Shown: piece after piece, positions 41,948-50,363 of the stretch | How positions within the stretch are numbered: position 1 is the stretch's first letter | Layout of the letters: every line of letters begins with the position of its first letter | Source: Streptomyces durmitorensis | GTDB lineage: Bacteria; Actinomycetota; Actinomycetes; Streptomycetales; Streptomycetaceae | Reading direction: 5' to 3' | DNA length: 64,000 nucleotides | Assembly (NCBI RefSeq): GCF_023498005.1 | Contig: NZ_CP097289.1 | Location: 5,394,001-5,458,000, forward strand | Translations under genes and position numbers: made by a program | Notes under the pieces: generated by a model | What the model was told of the DNA's origin: nothing | The model's input: the letters and a program-made list of their open reading frames with translations, nothing else | Database searches by the model: none

Positions 41948-43132
41948 ATGAGTACCGCAACCATCACCCGGAACAAGACCACCACAGCCACCGAGACCCC
42001 CGTCGTCGCCGCATCCGGCATCCTCGACGTGAGTCACAACGCCAACGGCCATCTCCGCACCGGAGACTGCCTCCCCACCCCGAACGACGTACAGGTCCCC
42101 TCCACGCTCATCCGCCAACTCGGCCTGCGTGCGGGCGACATGGTCCAGGGCGCCTGCGGCAAGGCCCGCACCCTCACCTCCGTCGAGCGGGTCAACGGAC
42201 ACTCCGCCGAAGCCCTGCGCAGGCGCGCGCGGTTCGGTGACCTCACGCCGCTGCACCCCCGCGAGCGGCTGCGTCTGGAGACGCCGGGTGAAGGCGGCGC
42301 CAGTGTCGCGACCCGGCTCATCGACCTCGTAGCCCCCGTCGGCAAGGGCCAGCGCGGCCTGATCGTCGCGCCGCCCCGCACCGGCAAGACCGTTCTGCTC
42401 CAGCAGATCGCCGCCGCCGTCAGCGCGAACCACCCCGAGGCGCACCTCATGGTGGTCCTGCTCGACGAACGGCCCGAAGAGGTCACGGACATGAAGCGTT
42501 CCGTACGGGGTGAAGTGCTCGCCTCGACCTTCGACCGGCCCGCCAAGCAGCACATCGCCCTGGCCGAACTGGCCGTCGAGCGCGCCAAGCGGCTCACCGA
42601 GGAGGGCAAGGACGTCGTCATGCTCTTCGACTCCCTCACCCGGCTCTGCCGCGCGTACAACAACGCGGCGTCCAGTGGCGGCCGCACCCTCTCCGGAGGC
42701 GTCGACGCCGCCGCCATCCAGGGCCCCAAGCGCCTCTTCGGCGCCGCGCGGTGCGCGGAGGAGGGCGGGTCCCTGACCATGCTCGCCACCGTGCTCGTGG
42801 AGACCGGATCGCGCGCCGACGACTACTACTTCGAGGAGCTCAAGGGCACCGGCAACATGGAGCTCCGCCTCGACCGCGGCATGGCCGAGCGCCGTGTCTT
42901 CCCCGCCGTCGACGTCACCCCGTCCGGCACGCGCCGTGACGAACTGCTCGTCCCCGCCGACGAGTTGACCGCCGTACGCGGGCTGCGGCGCGCCCTGCAC
43001 GGCAGGGACCCGCAGAGCAACCTGGAGGCGATCATCGAACGCCTGCGCAAGACCCCGGGCAACGCCGCCTTCCTGCGCCAGGTGCAGCAGACCGTGCCCG
43101 GCGCGGGCTCCTCCAAGGTCAACGGCGGTTGA
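41948..43132 (+). CDS. Short Rho-like transcription termination factor (paralogue)
   Basis: 394 residues from ATG 41948. The ATPase core is complete: Walker A APPRTGKTVLL (Lys147), LLDERPEEVTDM (171-182), Walker B VVMLFDSLTRL (223-232), the RTLSGGVDAAAIQGPKRLFG loop and KGTGNMELRLDR. The N-terminal RNA-binding domain is present (GILDVSHNANGHLRTGD, PSTLIRQLGLRAGD), but its GFGFLR-type RNA motif reads NGHLR. The helical N-terminal subdomain and the long insertion of the housekeeping streptomycete Rho are absent. It should still be an RNA-driven hexameric ATPase, but RNA choice may differ. The stop is 9 bases from that of the convergent protease. Confidence 0.93.
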   Translation: MSTATITRNKTTTATETPVVAASGILDVSHNANGHLRTGDCLPTPNDVQVPSTLIRQLGLRAGDMVQGACGKARTLTSVERVNGHSAEALRRRARFGDLTPLHPRERLRLETPGEGGASVATRLIDLVAPVGKGQRGLIVAPPRTGKTVLLQQIAAAVSANHPEAHLMVVLLDERPEEVTDMKRSVRGEVLASTFDRPAKQHIALAELAVERAKRLTEEGKDVVMLFDSLTRLCRAYNNAASSGGRTLSGGVDAAAIQGPKRLFGAARCAEEGGSLTMLATVLVETGSRADDYYFEELKGTGNMELRLDRGMAERRVFPAVDVTPSGTRRDELLVPADELTAVRGLRRALHGRDPQSNLEAIIERLRKTPGNAAFLRQVQQTVPGAGSSKVNGG

Positions 43133-43141
43133 GCCGCGGCC

Positions 43142-44425
43142 TCATGGGCGCGTGACGTGCACCCGGTAGCGGCCCTCCGCGTCGATGTCCGTCACCGTGA
43201 TGCGCACGCCCGTCCTCTTGTCCGTGAAGGTCTCGCCGGGTTCGTAGGTCGCGTCCGAGAGTTCCGCGTGGACGTTCGGCTGGCGCGTGCAGCCGCCGCT
43301 GTCCTTCGTGGAGTCGGAGACGGTGACCGGGCCCTGGCCCGTGTCGACCTCCGCGTCCACCCGGTAGATCAGGACACCGGGCTTGCAGACCGCCTCGTCG
43401 TTGCCGCCCTGGGTGCGCACCTCGACGGCGTACCCCTTGGTCGTGCTCAGCGGCACGAAGGCGAGCTTGGTGCCGCCGCTCGTCGGCAGCGGGCTCAGCG
43501 TGTGCTCGGTGGTGCCCGCGTTCGACGCGCAGCTGATCTGGTCGTCGTCGAGCCAGCCGAGCTTCCACTTGTGCCAGGCAAGCAGGTCGTTGTTGGCGCC
43601 CCAGTCCTCGCTCATGATGTCCCAGTGGCCGACCGCGCCGCCGCCCTCCTGCGTGTAGAGGTCGGGCAGGCCGAAGACGTGGCCGTTCTCGTGCGGGAGT
43701 ACGCGGTAGCCGGTCTCGCGGTAGCTGCCCGAGCCGTCGTCCTGGCGGCTGTAGACGAAGGACGCGTTGGAGACCGGGACGCCGTCCGCCACGGGCGCCT
43801 CGGTGTTGCCCGCGAAGGTCACCGAAAGGACCGTGTCGAGCGCGGAAGGGCCCGCGTTCGGCGTGATGAGGATGTTCACCAGGTCGTACTCCCGGAAGTC
43901 CACGTCCGGATCGGCCGCCGCCACGATGTCCTGGACCAGATCGCGGTAGCCCGGATCGAAGGGGGCGCCGCGCTCTATCCCGTACTGCTTGAAGCTCTTG
44001 GGCATCCGCAGCCAGTCGGTGATCGGCGACTCGGGGCGGTAGTCGAGACGTCCGTAGGAGCTGGTGCGGAACCAGTCCGACGTCTGCGGGAAGAACTCCG
44101 AGAGGCGGTCGAGCGCGGTGCCCTCGCCGGGGGCGTCGGAGAAGTCGACCATGAGGTTCAGGGCCCGGACGGTGCCCGTGGAGCGGGAGTAGCCGGCGGG
44201 CGTGGGCACGCCCTCCGACATCTGGACGCCCATCGTGCCGTTGATCATGCACGGGCTGAGTGTCGTCGCGCGGGCCAGGGACACGGGGCCCGCCGCCGTG
44301 GGGGACTCCTCCATCAGGCGGCCGGTGCTCGCCGATGTGGTGACCGTGAGGGCAAGGACGGCGCACGTGGCGAGTGCCGCGCCACGTCGGGCTGCGCGTA
44401 TCTGCCTCCAGGTCGGCTGCTGCAT
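43142..44425 (-). CDS. Secreted M6-family metalloprotease
   Basis: 427 residues with a signal peptide (about 12-33, ALATCAVLALTVTTSAS). The zinc site is HENGHVFGLPD: His245, Glu246, His249 and Asp255 of the HExxHxxGxxD metzincin motif, with the Met-turn in GHWDIMSEDWG. The M6 (immune inhibitor A-like) fold is supported by ALNLMVDFSDAPGEG near residue 88. A C-terminal beta-rich domain (about 300-427) follows. The enzyme should degrade proteins outside the cell. It is monocistronic and convergent with the Rho paralogue. Confidence 0.9.
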   Translation of the reverse strand: MQQPTWRQIRAARRGAALATCAVLALTVTTSASTGRLMEESPTAAGPVSLARATTLSPCMINGTMGVQMSEGVPTPAGYSRSTGTVRALNLMVDFSDAPGEGTALDRLSEFFPQTSDWFRTSSYGRLDYRPESPITDWLRMPKSFKQYGIERGAPFDPGYRDLVQDIVAAADPDVDFREYDLVNILITPNAGPSALDTVLSVTFAGNTEAPVADGVPVSNASFVYSRQDDGSGSYRETGYRVLPHENGHVFGLPDLYTQEGGGAVGHWDIMSEDWGANNDLLAWHKWKLGWLDDDQISCASNAGTTEHTLSPLPTSGGTKLAFVPLSTTKGYAVEVRTQGGNDEAVCKPGVLIYRVDAEVDTGQGPVTVSDSTKDSGGCTRQPNVHAELSDATYEPGETFTDKRTGVRITVTDIDAEGRYRVHVTRP

Positions 44426-44747
44426 GCGTGGGCCTTCCCCTTGCGGCAGCCGCCGGTCCTGGCTGCACCCTTTCGATCACCCTGTGCCGGAGGGTGCGCG
44501 GGCGCTCGCTGGGTGCGACCGATCGTGGGTTTCTCGCGCACGGAGGCGTGACGCGGGTCACATGAAGAAAGTCGGGCGGCGGGAAATATCCGGGGACTCT
44601 CTCCCCGTTTAGACCTGTGTCCGAGCGAAACGGGGAGTGATTCCCCGCATCGCGCATACGAGGCTCAGGCGACGTCCCGAGGCTCGATCACCACCTTGAT
44701 CACCAGCTCGATCACCAGCTCGATCACCAAGTTTGAGGAGAGCCGCC
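44426..44747. other. Intergenic region with 12-bp repeats
   Basis: 322 bases between the divergent M6 protease and TetR genes. Apart from the four 12-bp GATCACCA repeats just before the TetR ribosome site, I see no gene or clear promoter hexamers. Confidence 0.5.
44686..44733 (+). repeat. Four 12-bp tandem repeats before the TetR gene
   Basis: GATCACCACCTT, GATCACCAGCTC, GATCACCAGCTC and GATCACCAAGTT start at 44686, 44698, 44710 and 44722. They end directly at the ribosome site of the TetR gene, so they are in the transcript leader or promoter core and could bind the regulator. Confidence 0.85.
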
Positions 44748-45404
44748 GTGGAAACCGCCACCGCTGCACAGCGCCGCACGCCCCGCCCGCGGGCCGACGC
44801 CCTGCGCAACCGGGAGCGGATCGTCGCCGCCGCACGCGAGATGTTCGTCGAGTTCGGCCCCGATGTGCCGCTCGACGAGGTCGCGCGCCGGGCCGGCGTC
44901 GGCAATGCCACGGTCTACCGGCACTTCGCCGACCGTTCCGAACTGGTCCACCAGGTCGTCCTGCTGGTCACCGACCGCGTCTCGGCACACGCCGAGGAAG
45001 CGATCACGGCGGCCGACGCGGACCCGAGTGTCGCGTTCGACGCCCTGCGCCGGTTCGTGCACGCCTCCGCCGACGAGCGGATCGGTGCCCTGTGCCCGAT
45101 GCTCCAGGCGGCCTTCGACCCCGATCACCCGGATCTGGTCGACGCCCGCGAGCGGCTCGAAGCCGTCGTCGACGGGCTCATGCAACGGGCGCGCGCGGCC
45201 GGGCAGCTGCGCACCGACATCGCCGTCGGAGACCTGATGGTCGCCCTCTCCCAGCTCACCAGGCCGCTGCCCGGCACCGCGTGCCTGAACATGGACCGTT
45301 TCGTCCACCGCCATCTCCAGCTGTTCCTCGACGGCCTGATGGCGCCGGCCCGCTCCGAGCTGCCGGGGGCGTCGGCGACCTTGGAGGATCTCCGCCAGTC
45401 CTGA
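44748..45404 (+). CDS. TetR-family regulator, likely of the downstream MFS pump
   Basis: 218 residues from GTG 44748, 7 bases after GAGGAG. The HTH is at about residues 25-70 (RERIVAAAREMFVEFGPDVP, DEVARRAGVGNATVYRHFAD). The C-terminal part (DERIGALCPMLQAAF, DIAVGDLMVALSQLTRPLPG) is the SbtR-like TetR_C form. The MFS exporter follows on the same strand 134 bases downstream, so this is probably its repressor. Confidence 0.92.
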   Translation: METATAAQRRTPRPRADALRNRERIVAAAREMFVEFGPDVPLDEVARRAGVGNATVYRHFADRSELVHQVVLLVTDRVSAHAEEAITAADADPSVAFDALRRFVHASADERIGALCPMLQAAFDPDHPDLVDARERLEAVVDGLMQRARAAGQLRTDIAVGDLMVALSQLTRPLPGTACLNMDRFVHRHLQLFLDGLMAPARSELPGASATLEDLRQS

Positions 45405-45411
45405 GCCCGGC

Positions 45412-45471
45412 CTGACTCGCCCGAATTCGCTCGACTCCACCCGACTTCGCCCGACATCATTCGACTTCGCC
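45412..45471 (+). repeat. Six degenerate 10-bp repeats between TetR and MFS genes
   Basis: Units resembling CGACTTCGCC (for example at 45432, 45442, 45452 and 45462) follow at exactly 10-bp steps. One turn of DNA per unit puts all copies on one face of the helix. The block sits about 70 bases before the MFS start. Confidence 0.7.
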
Positions 45472-45538
45472 GTACGCCGTAGTGCGCGCCTCTTTCCGTC
45501 ACTTTTTTCACCACACGTATCGCTAGGTGGCTACTCCC

Positions 45539-47053
45539 ATGTCAGAAACAGATCCCAGGCGCTGGAAAGCGCTGATCTTCATCGCGCTCGCGCAGCTGAT
45601 GGTCGTGCTCGACGCGACCATCGTGAACATCGCGCTGCCCTCCGCCCAGCAGGACCTGGGCATCTCGGACGGCAACCGCCAGTGGGTCATCACGGCCTAC
45701 GCCCTGGCCTTCGGTGGTCTGCTGCTCTTCGGCGGCCGCATAGCCGACCTCTGGGGCCGCAAGCGCACCTTCGTGACCGGCCTGATCGGCTTCGCCGCGG
45801 CCTCCGCCCTCGGCGGCGCCGCGACCGGCGAGGCCATGATGCTGGGCGCCCGCGCCCTCCAGGGTGTGTTCGGCGCGCTGCTCGCGCCCGCCGCCCTCTC
45901 GCTGCTCGCCGTGATGTTCACCGATGCCAAGGAACGCGCCAAGGCGTTCGGCATCTACGGTGCGATCGCCGGTGGCGGTGGCGCCGTGGGCCTGATCCTC
46001 GGCGGCTTCCTCACCGAGTACCTGAACTGGCGCTGGACGTTCTTCGTGAACATCCCCTTCGCCGTGATCGCCGCGCTCGGTGCCTACTTCGTCATCCGTG
46101 AGCCGTCCGGCGCCCGCAACCGCTCGCCGCTCGACATCCCCGGCGTGGTCCTCTCCACCCTCGGTCTGGTCTCCCTCGTCTACGGCTTCACGCGCGCCGA
46201 GTCGGCCGGCTGGTCGGACTCCCTGACGATCGGCATGTTCGTCGCGTCGGCCGTGCTGCTCGCCGCGTTCGTCCTCACCGAGGCCAAGGTCAAGTCGCCG
46301 CTGCTTCCGCTGCGCGTCCTGACCGAGCGCAACCGCGGTGGCGTCTACCTGTCGCTCGGCCTCGCGATCATCGCGATGTTCGGCCTGTTCCTGTTCCTCA
46401 CGTACTACCTCCAGATCGTCCAGGGCTACTCGCCGGTGAAGACCGGCTTCGCGTTCCTGCCGATGATCGTCGGCATGATCACGGGCTCCACGCAGATCGG
46501 CGCCCGCCTGATGACCCGCGTCCCGCCGCGGCTCCTGATGGGTCCGGGCTTCGTGCTCGCGGCCGTCGGCATGCTGCTCCTGACGCAGCTGGAGGTCGGT
46601 TCCTCGTACGCCGGTCTGATCATGCCCGCGCAGCTGATGCTGGGCCTCGGCATGGGTACGGCGTTCATGCCCGCCATGTCCCTTGCCACGCACGGTGTCG
46701 AGCCGCGTGACTCCGGTGTCGCCTCCGCGATGGTCAACACCTCGCAGCAGGTCGGCGGCGCCATCGGCACCGCTCTCCTGAACACCATCGCCGCCTCCGC
46801 CACGACCTCGTACATCGCCTCGCACGCCGCGGGCGCGACGACCCCGGCCGCGCAGAAGCTGATGCAGGCCGAGGCCATGGTCGAGGGCTACACCAGCGCC
46901 ATCTGGTGGGCCGTGGGCATCCTGGCGGCCGCCGCCGCGATCGCCTTCGCGCTCATCAACACCGGCGCCCAGGGCGGCTCTCCCGCCGCCTCGGGCTCGG
47001 GTGACACCGAGGGTGTCGAGGACGAGATCCGGATCCCGGTGGTCGCGCACTGA
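45539..47053 (+). CDS. MFS drug exporter, DHA2 type
   Basis: 504 residues from ATG 45539, 8 bases after AGGTGG; a GTG at 45527 overlaps that ribosome site. Signature segments are VVLDATIVNIALPSAQQDLG in helix 1, the helix 2-3 loop GRIADLWGRKRTF, and motif C IYGAIAGGGGAVGLILGGFL. About 14 helices are visible. It pumps small toxic compounds out using the proton gradient. It lies downstream of the TetR gene and is probably repressed by it. The acidic tail (GDTEGVEDE) is cytoplasmic. Confidence 0.93.
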   Translation: MSETDPRRWKALIFIALAQLMVVLDATIVNIALPSAQQDLGISDGNRQWVITAYALAFGGLLLFGGRIADLWGRKRTFVTGLIGFAAASALGGAATGEAMMLGARALQGVFGALLAPAALSLLAVMFTDAKERAKAFGIYGAIAGGGGAVGLILGGFLTEYLNWRWTFFVNIPFAVIAALGAYFVIREPSGARNRSPLDIPGVVLSTLGLVSLVYGFTRAESAGWSDSLTIGMFVASAVLLAAFVLTEAKVKSPLLPLRVLTERNRGGVYLSLGLAIIAMFGLFLFLTYYLQIVQGYSPVKTGFAFLPMIVGMITGSTQIGARLMTRVPPRLLMGPGFVLAAVGMLLLTQLEVGSSYAGLIMPAQLMLGLGMGTAFMPAMSLATHGVEPRDSGVASAMVNTSQQVGGAIGTALLNTIAASATTSYIASHAAGATTPAAQKLMQAEAMVEGYTSAIWWAVGILAAAAAIAFALINTGAQGGSPAASGSGDTEGVEDEIRIPVVAH

Positions 47054-47075
47054 CCCGGTTGTTCCACAGGGAGGC

Positions 47076-47591
47076 CTAGCGGAGCCAGGGCAGGTCCGCC
47101 CCCGCCTCCTTCGGCTGAAGTCCCTCGGCGACGATCACCATGATCTCGCCGAGGGACTTCTGCTGTTGCGGGCTGAGCCGGTCGAAGAGGGCCTGGCGCA
47201 CGGCGGTGACATGGCCGGGCGCGGTGCGGCGCAGGACCTCGTACCCGTCGTCGGTGAGGATCGCGAACTGGCCGCGCTTGTCGGAGGGGCAGTCCTCGCG
47301 GCGCACCCAGCCGTTCTTCTCCAGGCGCGCGATCGCGTGCGAGAGACGGGACCGGGTGATCTTGGTGTTCCTGGCCAGCTCGGTCATGCGCAGGCGCCGC
47401 CGCGGGGCGACGGAGAGCTGGACCAGGAGGCCGTAGTAGATGTGCGGCATGCCGGCGTCGCGCTGCAACTGGCGGTCGAGGTGGTCTTCCAGGAGCGTGG
47501 TGGCTTGCAGGTACGCGAGCCAGGTGCGCTGTTCGTCGTCGTCGAGCCAGCGCGGTTCCCCGTCGGGGGGAGAAGTGGGTGCCATGTCCAT
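47076..47591 (-). CDS. MarR-family regulator
   Basis: 171 residues from ATG 47591; the internal ATG 47585 is an alternative. The winged helix (about 60-130) shows RLRMTELARNTKITRSRLSH, AIARLEKNGWVRREDCPSDK and the wing GQFAILTDDGYEVL. It is divergent from the DODA-type dioxygenase gene and probably represses it in the absence of an aromatic ligand. The AT-rich gap contains two related TTGARASTTAAAS-like sequences (about 47617 and 47660) that could be operators. Confidence 0.92.
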   Translation of the reverse strand: MDMAPTSPPDGEPRWLDDDEQRTWLAYLQATTLLEDHLDRQLQRDAGMPHIYYGLLVQLSVAPRRRLRMTELARNTKITRSRLSHAIARLEKNGWVRREDCPSDKRGQFAILTDDGYEVLRRTAPGHVTAVRQALFDRLSPQQQKSLGEIMVIVAEGLQPKEAGADLPWLR

Positions 47592-47710
47592 GTACTCCAC
47601 TGTACGCAGCCCTTCCTTGAAACTTAAACAATGCGGGAGTAGAGTCATTCTTGAGCGAAAGCTTGAGAGTTAAAGTAAATCGTTCTTTGTACGTTCTCGG
47701 AGGCGCCGCC

Positions 47711-48493
47711 ATGACCGCAACCCAGGAGCGCATGCCCGCCCTGTACCTCAGCCACGGCGCGCCGCCGCTGGCCGACGACGCGCTCTGGCCCGACCAGCTC
47801 CGCGCCTGGTCGGCGGAGCTGCCCCGGCCCAAGGCCGTCCTCATGGTCTCCGCCCACTGGGAGGAGGCCCCGCTCGCGCTCGGCGCGACACGGACGATGC
47901 CGCTGGTGTACGACTTCTGGGGCTTCCCCGAGCACTACTACCAGGTCACGTACGCCGCTCCGGGCGCCCCTCAACTGGCTGATTCCGTACGCAAATTGCT
48001 GCGCGGGGCAGGTACGCCGGTGCAGGACATCCCGGATCGCGGGCTCGACCACGGAGCGTACGTCCCGCTCGTCGAGATGTATCCGGACGCGGACGTCCCC
48101 GTCCTCCAGATCTCCCTGCCGACCCTCGACCCCGCGAGCCTGATGGACATCGGCCGCAAGCTGGCGCCGCTGCGGGACGAGGGCGTGCTGATCGTCGGCA
48201 GCGGCTTCTTCACGCACAATCTGGCGGCGCTGCGCCAGGGCGGTACGCCGTCGTGGTCGGTGGAGTTCGACGCGTGGGGGCACGAGGCGCTCGACGCGGG
48301 CGACGTGGACGGTCTCCTCGACTTCCTGCACAAGTCTCCGGCGGGCGAGCTGGCCCATCCGCGCACGGAGCACTTCGCGCCCCTGTTCGTGCCCCTGGGG
48401 GCCGCCGAGGCCTCGGGGGACCTAGGCGGTCAGCGGAGTGTGATCGACGGGTTCTGGATGGGGCTCGCCAAGAGGTCGGTGCAGTTCGGCTGA
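47711..48493 (+). CDS. DODA-type extradiol aromatic-ring dioxygenase (LigB family)
   Basis: 260 residues from ATG 47711, 7 bases after GGAGG. Metal-binding and family motifs are LYLSHGAPPL (His15), VSAHWEE (His49), the RGLDHGAYVPL segment, and SGFFTHNLAAL. Members cleave catechol-type rings (for example DOPA) between or next to the hydroxyls using iron or zinc. The aromatic substrate is unknown. Divergent MarR control fits an aromatic-compound response. Confidence 0.93.
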   Translation: MTATQERMPALYLSHGAPPLADDALWPDQLRAWSAELPRPKAVLMVSAHWEEAPLALGATRTMPLVYDFWGFPEHYYQVTYAAPGAPQLADSVRKLLRGAGTPVQDIPDRGLDHGAYVPLVEMYPDADVPVLQISLPTLDPASLMDIGRKLAPLRDEGVLIVGSGFFTHNLAALRQGGTPSWSVEFDAWGHEALDAGDVDGLLDFLHKSPAGELAHPRTEHFAPLFVPLGAAEASGDLGGQRSVIDGFWMGLAKRSVQFG

Positions 48494-48502
48494 GCCGGGG
48501 AG

Positions 48503-49531
48503 TCAGGCCAGCGGCTCGCTGATCTCGATCGCTCGCAGGGCCGCCGTCAGGGCCCGCTCGTCGCCCACGTCCAGTGCCGTGTCGGTGAACTTGATGACGT
48601 GCTCGTCGCCGTGCGCCAGGGCCCGCTCGAAGACCTCCTCGGGGGCGAAGGTGCCGGGCGCCGTGTACGCGACCGGGGCATCAGGGGCGTACATCGAGGT
48701 CACGGCGGCCGACGCCGTCCACGCCGCGTGCAGGCTCGGCGCCCACAGGGTGCGGGGCAGCGCGGGCAGGGCGCGCAGCACGGCGTTGGGTGCGGTCGAC
48801 GCGTGCACCAGCATCGTCTCCTCGCCGTGGCCGTGCGTGGCGTACCGGTGGGTGGCCGCGCGCACCAGCTCGGTGAGCCCGCGGTGCGCCTCGTCCGGGT
48901 CGCTCACGCCGGCCGCCCACGCGGGCAGGCCCACGACCCGGCCGAGCCTGGCGGGGAAGCTGCCCTCTGCCCTGTCCGGGATCGGCTCGACGGCGTCCAG
49001 GGCGGCGGCTGCCGTGCCCGCGCTCAGGGGCAGGAGCTCGACGCCGGTGACGGGGTGGTGGCGGGCGGCCCAGTAGCCGAGGCCGTGGGCCAGTTCCGCG
49101 AGGCGGGGTTCGGTCTCATCCCCTCTCAGGAGCGTGCGCACCGCGTGGCCCACGCGGATCACCGGGTGGGTGGAGCCGCCGTACATCCCCGGAAGCAGGA
49201 GCGGCCACCAGGCGGCGAGGACGTCGCGCCACGGGCGTTCGCCGATCTCCCGGCCGAAGTACGCGATCCAGTCCGCGGCGCGGCGCGGATCGCCGAGAGC
49301 CTCGCGCCAGGTGTCGCCGGTGATTGTCTCGACCGAGCTCGGGTACTCCTCCAACTTCGGCGCGTACAGCTCGAGCCAGCGGTGGACCGCACCGGAGCGG
49401 CCGTGCGCGGCGAGCGCCTCGACGGCCATCGGCGCGTGGTTGGTGAGCCGTCCGAGCCGCTCGGGGCCCGATGCGTGCAGGCGCTGGAGGGCTTCGTCGA
49501 GGGTGCCTGAGGTGTCGGCTGTGGCGTCCAT
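48503..49531 (-). CDS. Questin oxidase-like protein
   Basis: 342 residues. LDEALQRLHASGPERLGRLT, NHAPMAVEALAAHGR, WWPLLLPGMYGGSTHPVIRV and GHGEETMLVHASTAPNAVLR are the landmarks of the questin-oxidase-like family, named after a fungal Baeyer-Villiger-type anthraquinone oxidase. The bacterial members are largely uncharacterised; a cofactor-free oxygenase role on an aromatic polyketide is possible. The gene ends 9 bases from the convergent dioxygenase stop, with no room for a terminator. Confidence 0.82.
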   Translation of the reverse strand: MDATADTSGTLDEALQRLHASGPERLGRLTNHAPMAVEALAAHGRSGAVHRWLELYAPKLEEYPSSVETITGDTWREALGDPRRAADWIAYFGREIGERPWRDVLAAWWPLLLPGMYGGSTHPVIRVGHAVRTLLRGDETEPRLAELAHGLGYWAARHHPVTGVELLPLSAGTAAAALDAVEPIPDRAEGSFPARLGRVVGLPAWAAGVSDPDEAHRGLTELVRAATHRYATHGHGEETMLVHASTAPNAVLRALPALPRTLWAPSLHAAWTASAAVTSMYAPDAPVAYTAPGTFAPEEVFERALAHGDEHVIKFTDTALDVGDERALTAALRAIEISEPLA

Positions 49532-49574
49532 GCGGGCACGCTAAGGCGGGTGCGCGCGGGGCGTAACGGCCTTG

Positions 49575-49640
49575 CGGCCTAGGCCGTGTCCTAGGCCGCG
49601 CCCTAGGTCAGGGCTTAGGACGGACCTGGTCAGGACCTAA
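49575..49640. repeat. CCTAGG-containing repeats
   Basis: GCCTAGGCCGTGTCCTAGGCCGCG-like sequence gives three CCTAGG palindromes within about 35 bases, followed by degenerate GTCAGG/CCTAAG copies. The gap between the questin-oxidase-like and acetyltransferase genes consists mostly of these repeats. The role is unknown. Confidence 0.55.
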
Positions 49641-49648
49641 GACCCGGG

Positions 49649-50179
49649 TCAGGGCCGGGCGCCCAGGGGACGCTCGTACCAGGCGACGTCCCAGTAGCGG
49701 CCGAACTTGCGGCCCACCTCGCGGTACGTGCCGACATGCCGGAAGCCGAAACGTTCGTGGAGGCGCTCCGACGCGTCGTTCGGCTGGGCGATCCCGGCGT
49801 AGGCGCGGTGCAGGTCCTCGCCCTCCAGGGCCTCGAAGAGCGCCTTGTAGAGCAGGGTGCCGATGCCACGGCCCGCGGCATCGGCGGCGCAGTAGACGCT
49901 GACTTCCACAGAAGTGGCGTACGCGGGCTTCGTTCGGAAAGGACTACTGGTGGCGTATCCGAGGATCAGGCCGGAATCCCGCTCCTGGGCAACCAAGAGG
50001 CGGTGGGGGCCGTCTTCAGGATGGGAGAGCAGCCAAGGGCGGCGCTCTTCCGGCAGGAAGACGGCCGTGTCGAATGTGATCGCCGTCTCACGTACGTAGT
50101 GGTTGTAGATGTCGGTCAGGGCTGCGAGATCAGCCTCCGCGCCCGGCCTGACCTGCACCTCTGTACGTTCCGACGGCAT
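49649..50179 (-). CDS. GNAT acetyltransferase, phosphinothricin-acetyltransferase (PAT/YncA) type
   Basis: 176 residues from ATG 50179 behind GGGGAGG. The N-terminal VRPGAEADLAALTDIYNHYV followed by ETAITFDTA is characteristic of the PAT/MnaT group. The acetyl-CoA site is seen in VEVSVYCAADAAGRGIGTLL, and the end (RFGFRHVGTYREVGRKFGRY) also fits. It should acetylate an amino group of phosphinothricin-like compounds or of methionine derivatives. The gene is divergent from hrdD, an arrangement I recall from other Streptomyces. Confidence 0.92.
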   Translation of the reverse strand: MPSERTEVQVRPGAEADLAALTDIYNHYVRETAITFDTAVFLPEERRPWLLSHPEDGPHRLLVAQERDSGLILGYATSSPFRTKPAYATSVEVSVYCAADAAGRGIGTLLYKALFEALEGEDLHRAYAGIAQPNDASERLHERFGFRHVGTYREVGRKFGRYWDVAWYERPLGARP

Positions 50180-50239
50180 CTGGCCTCCCCTTGTGGCGGC
50201 ACAGGGTACTGCAACGTCAGGAAAATAGATGCACGGCTT

Positions 50240-50269
50240 GGGAATTCTGTCCGGATTCCAGTCGTTGTT
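50240..50269 (+). promoter_or_regulatory. SigR-type promoter of hrdD
   Basis: GGGAAT (50240-50245), exactly 18 bp, then GTTGTT (50264-50269) match the disulfide-stress sigma factor SigR consensus GGGAAT-N18-GTT. It lies about 95 bases before the hrdD start codon. The hrdD gene is an established SigR target in S. coelicolor. Confidence 0.85.
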
Positions 50270-50363
50270 TCCATCGGAAGCAGGGCACCCGGAAGGGTGT
50301 GGTTTCCACCACAGAGGCCCGTGAAAAGGGCCGACCAGGACCTCCACACGCAAGGGAGCACGC

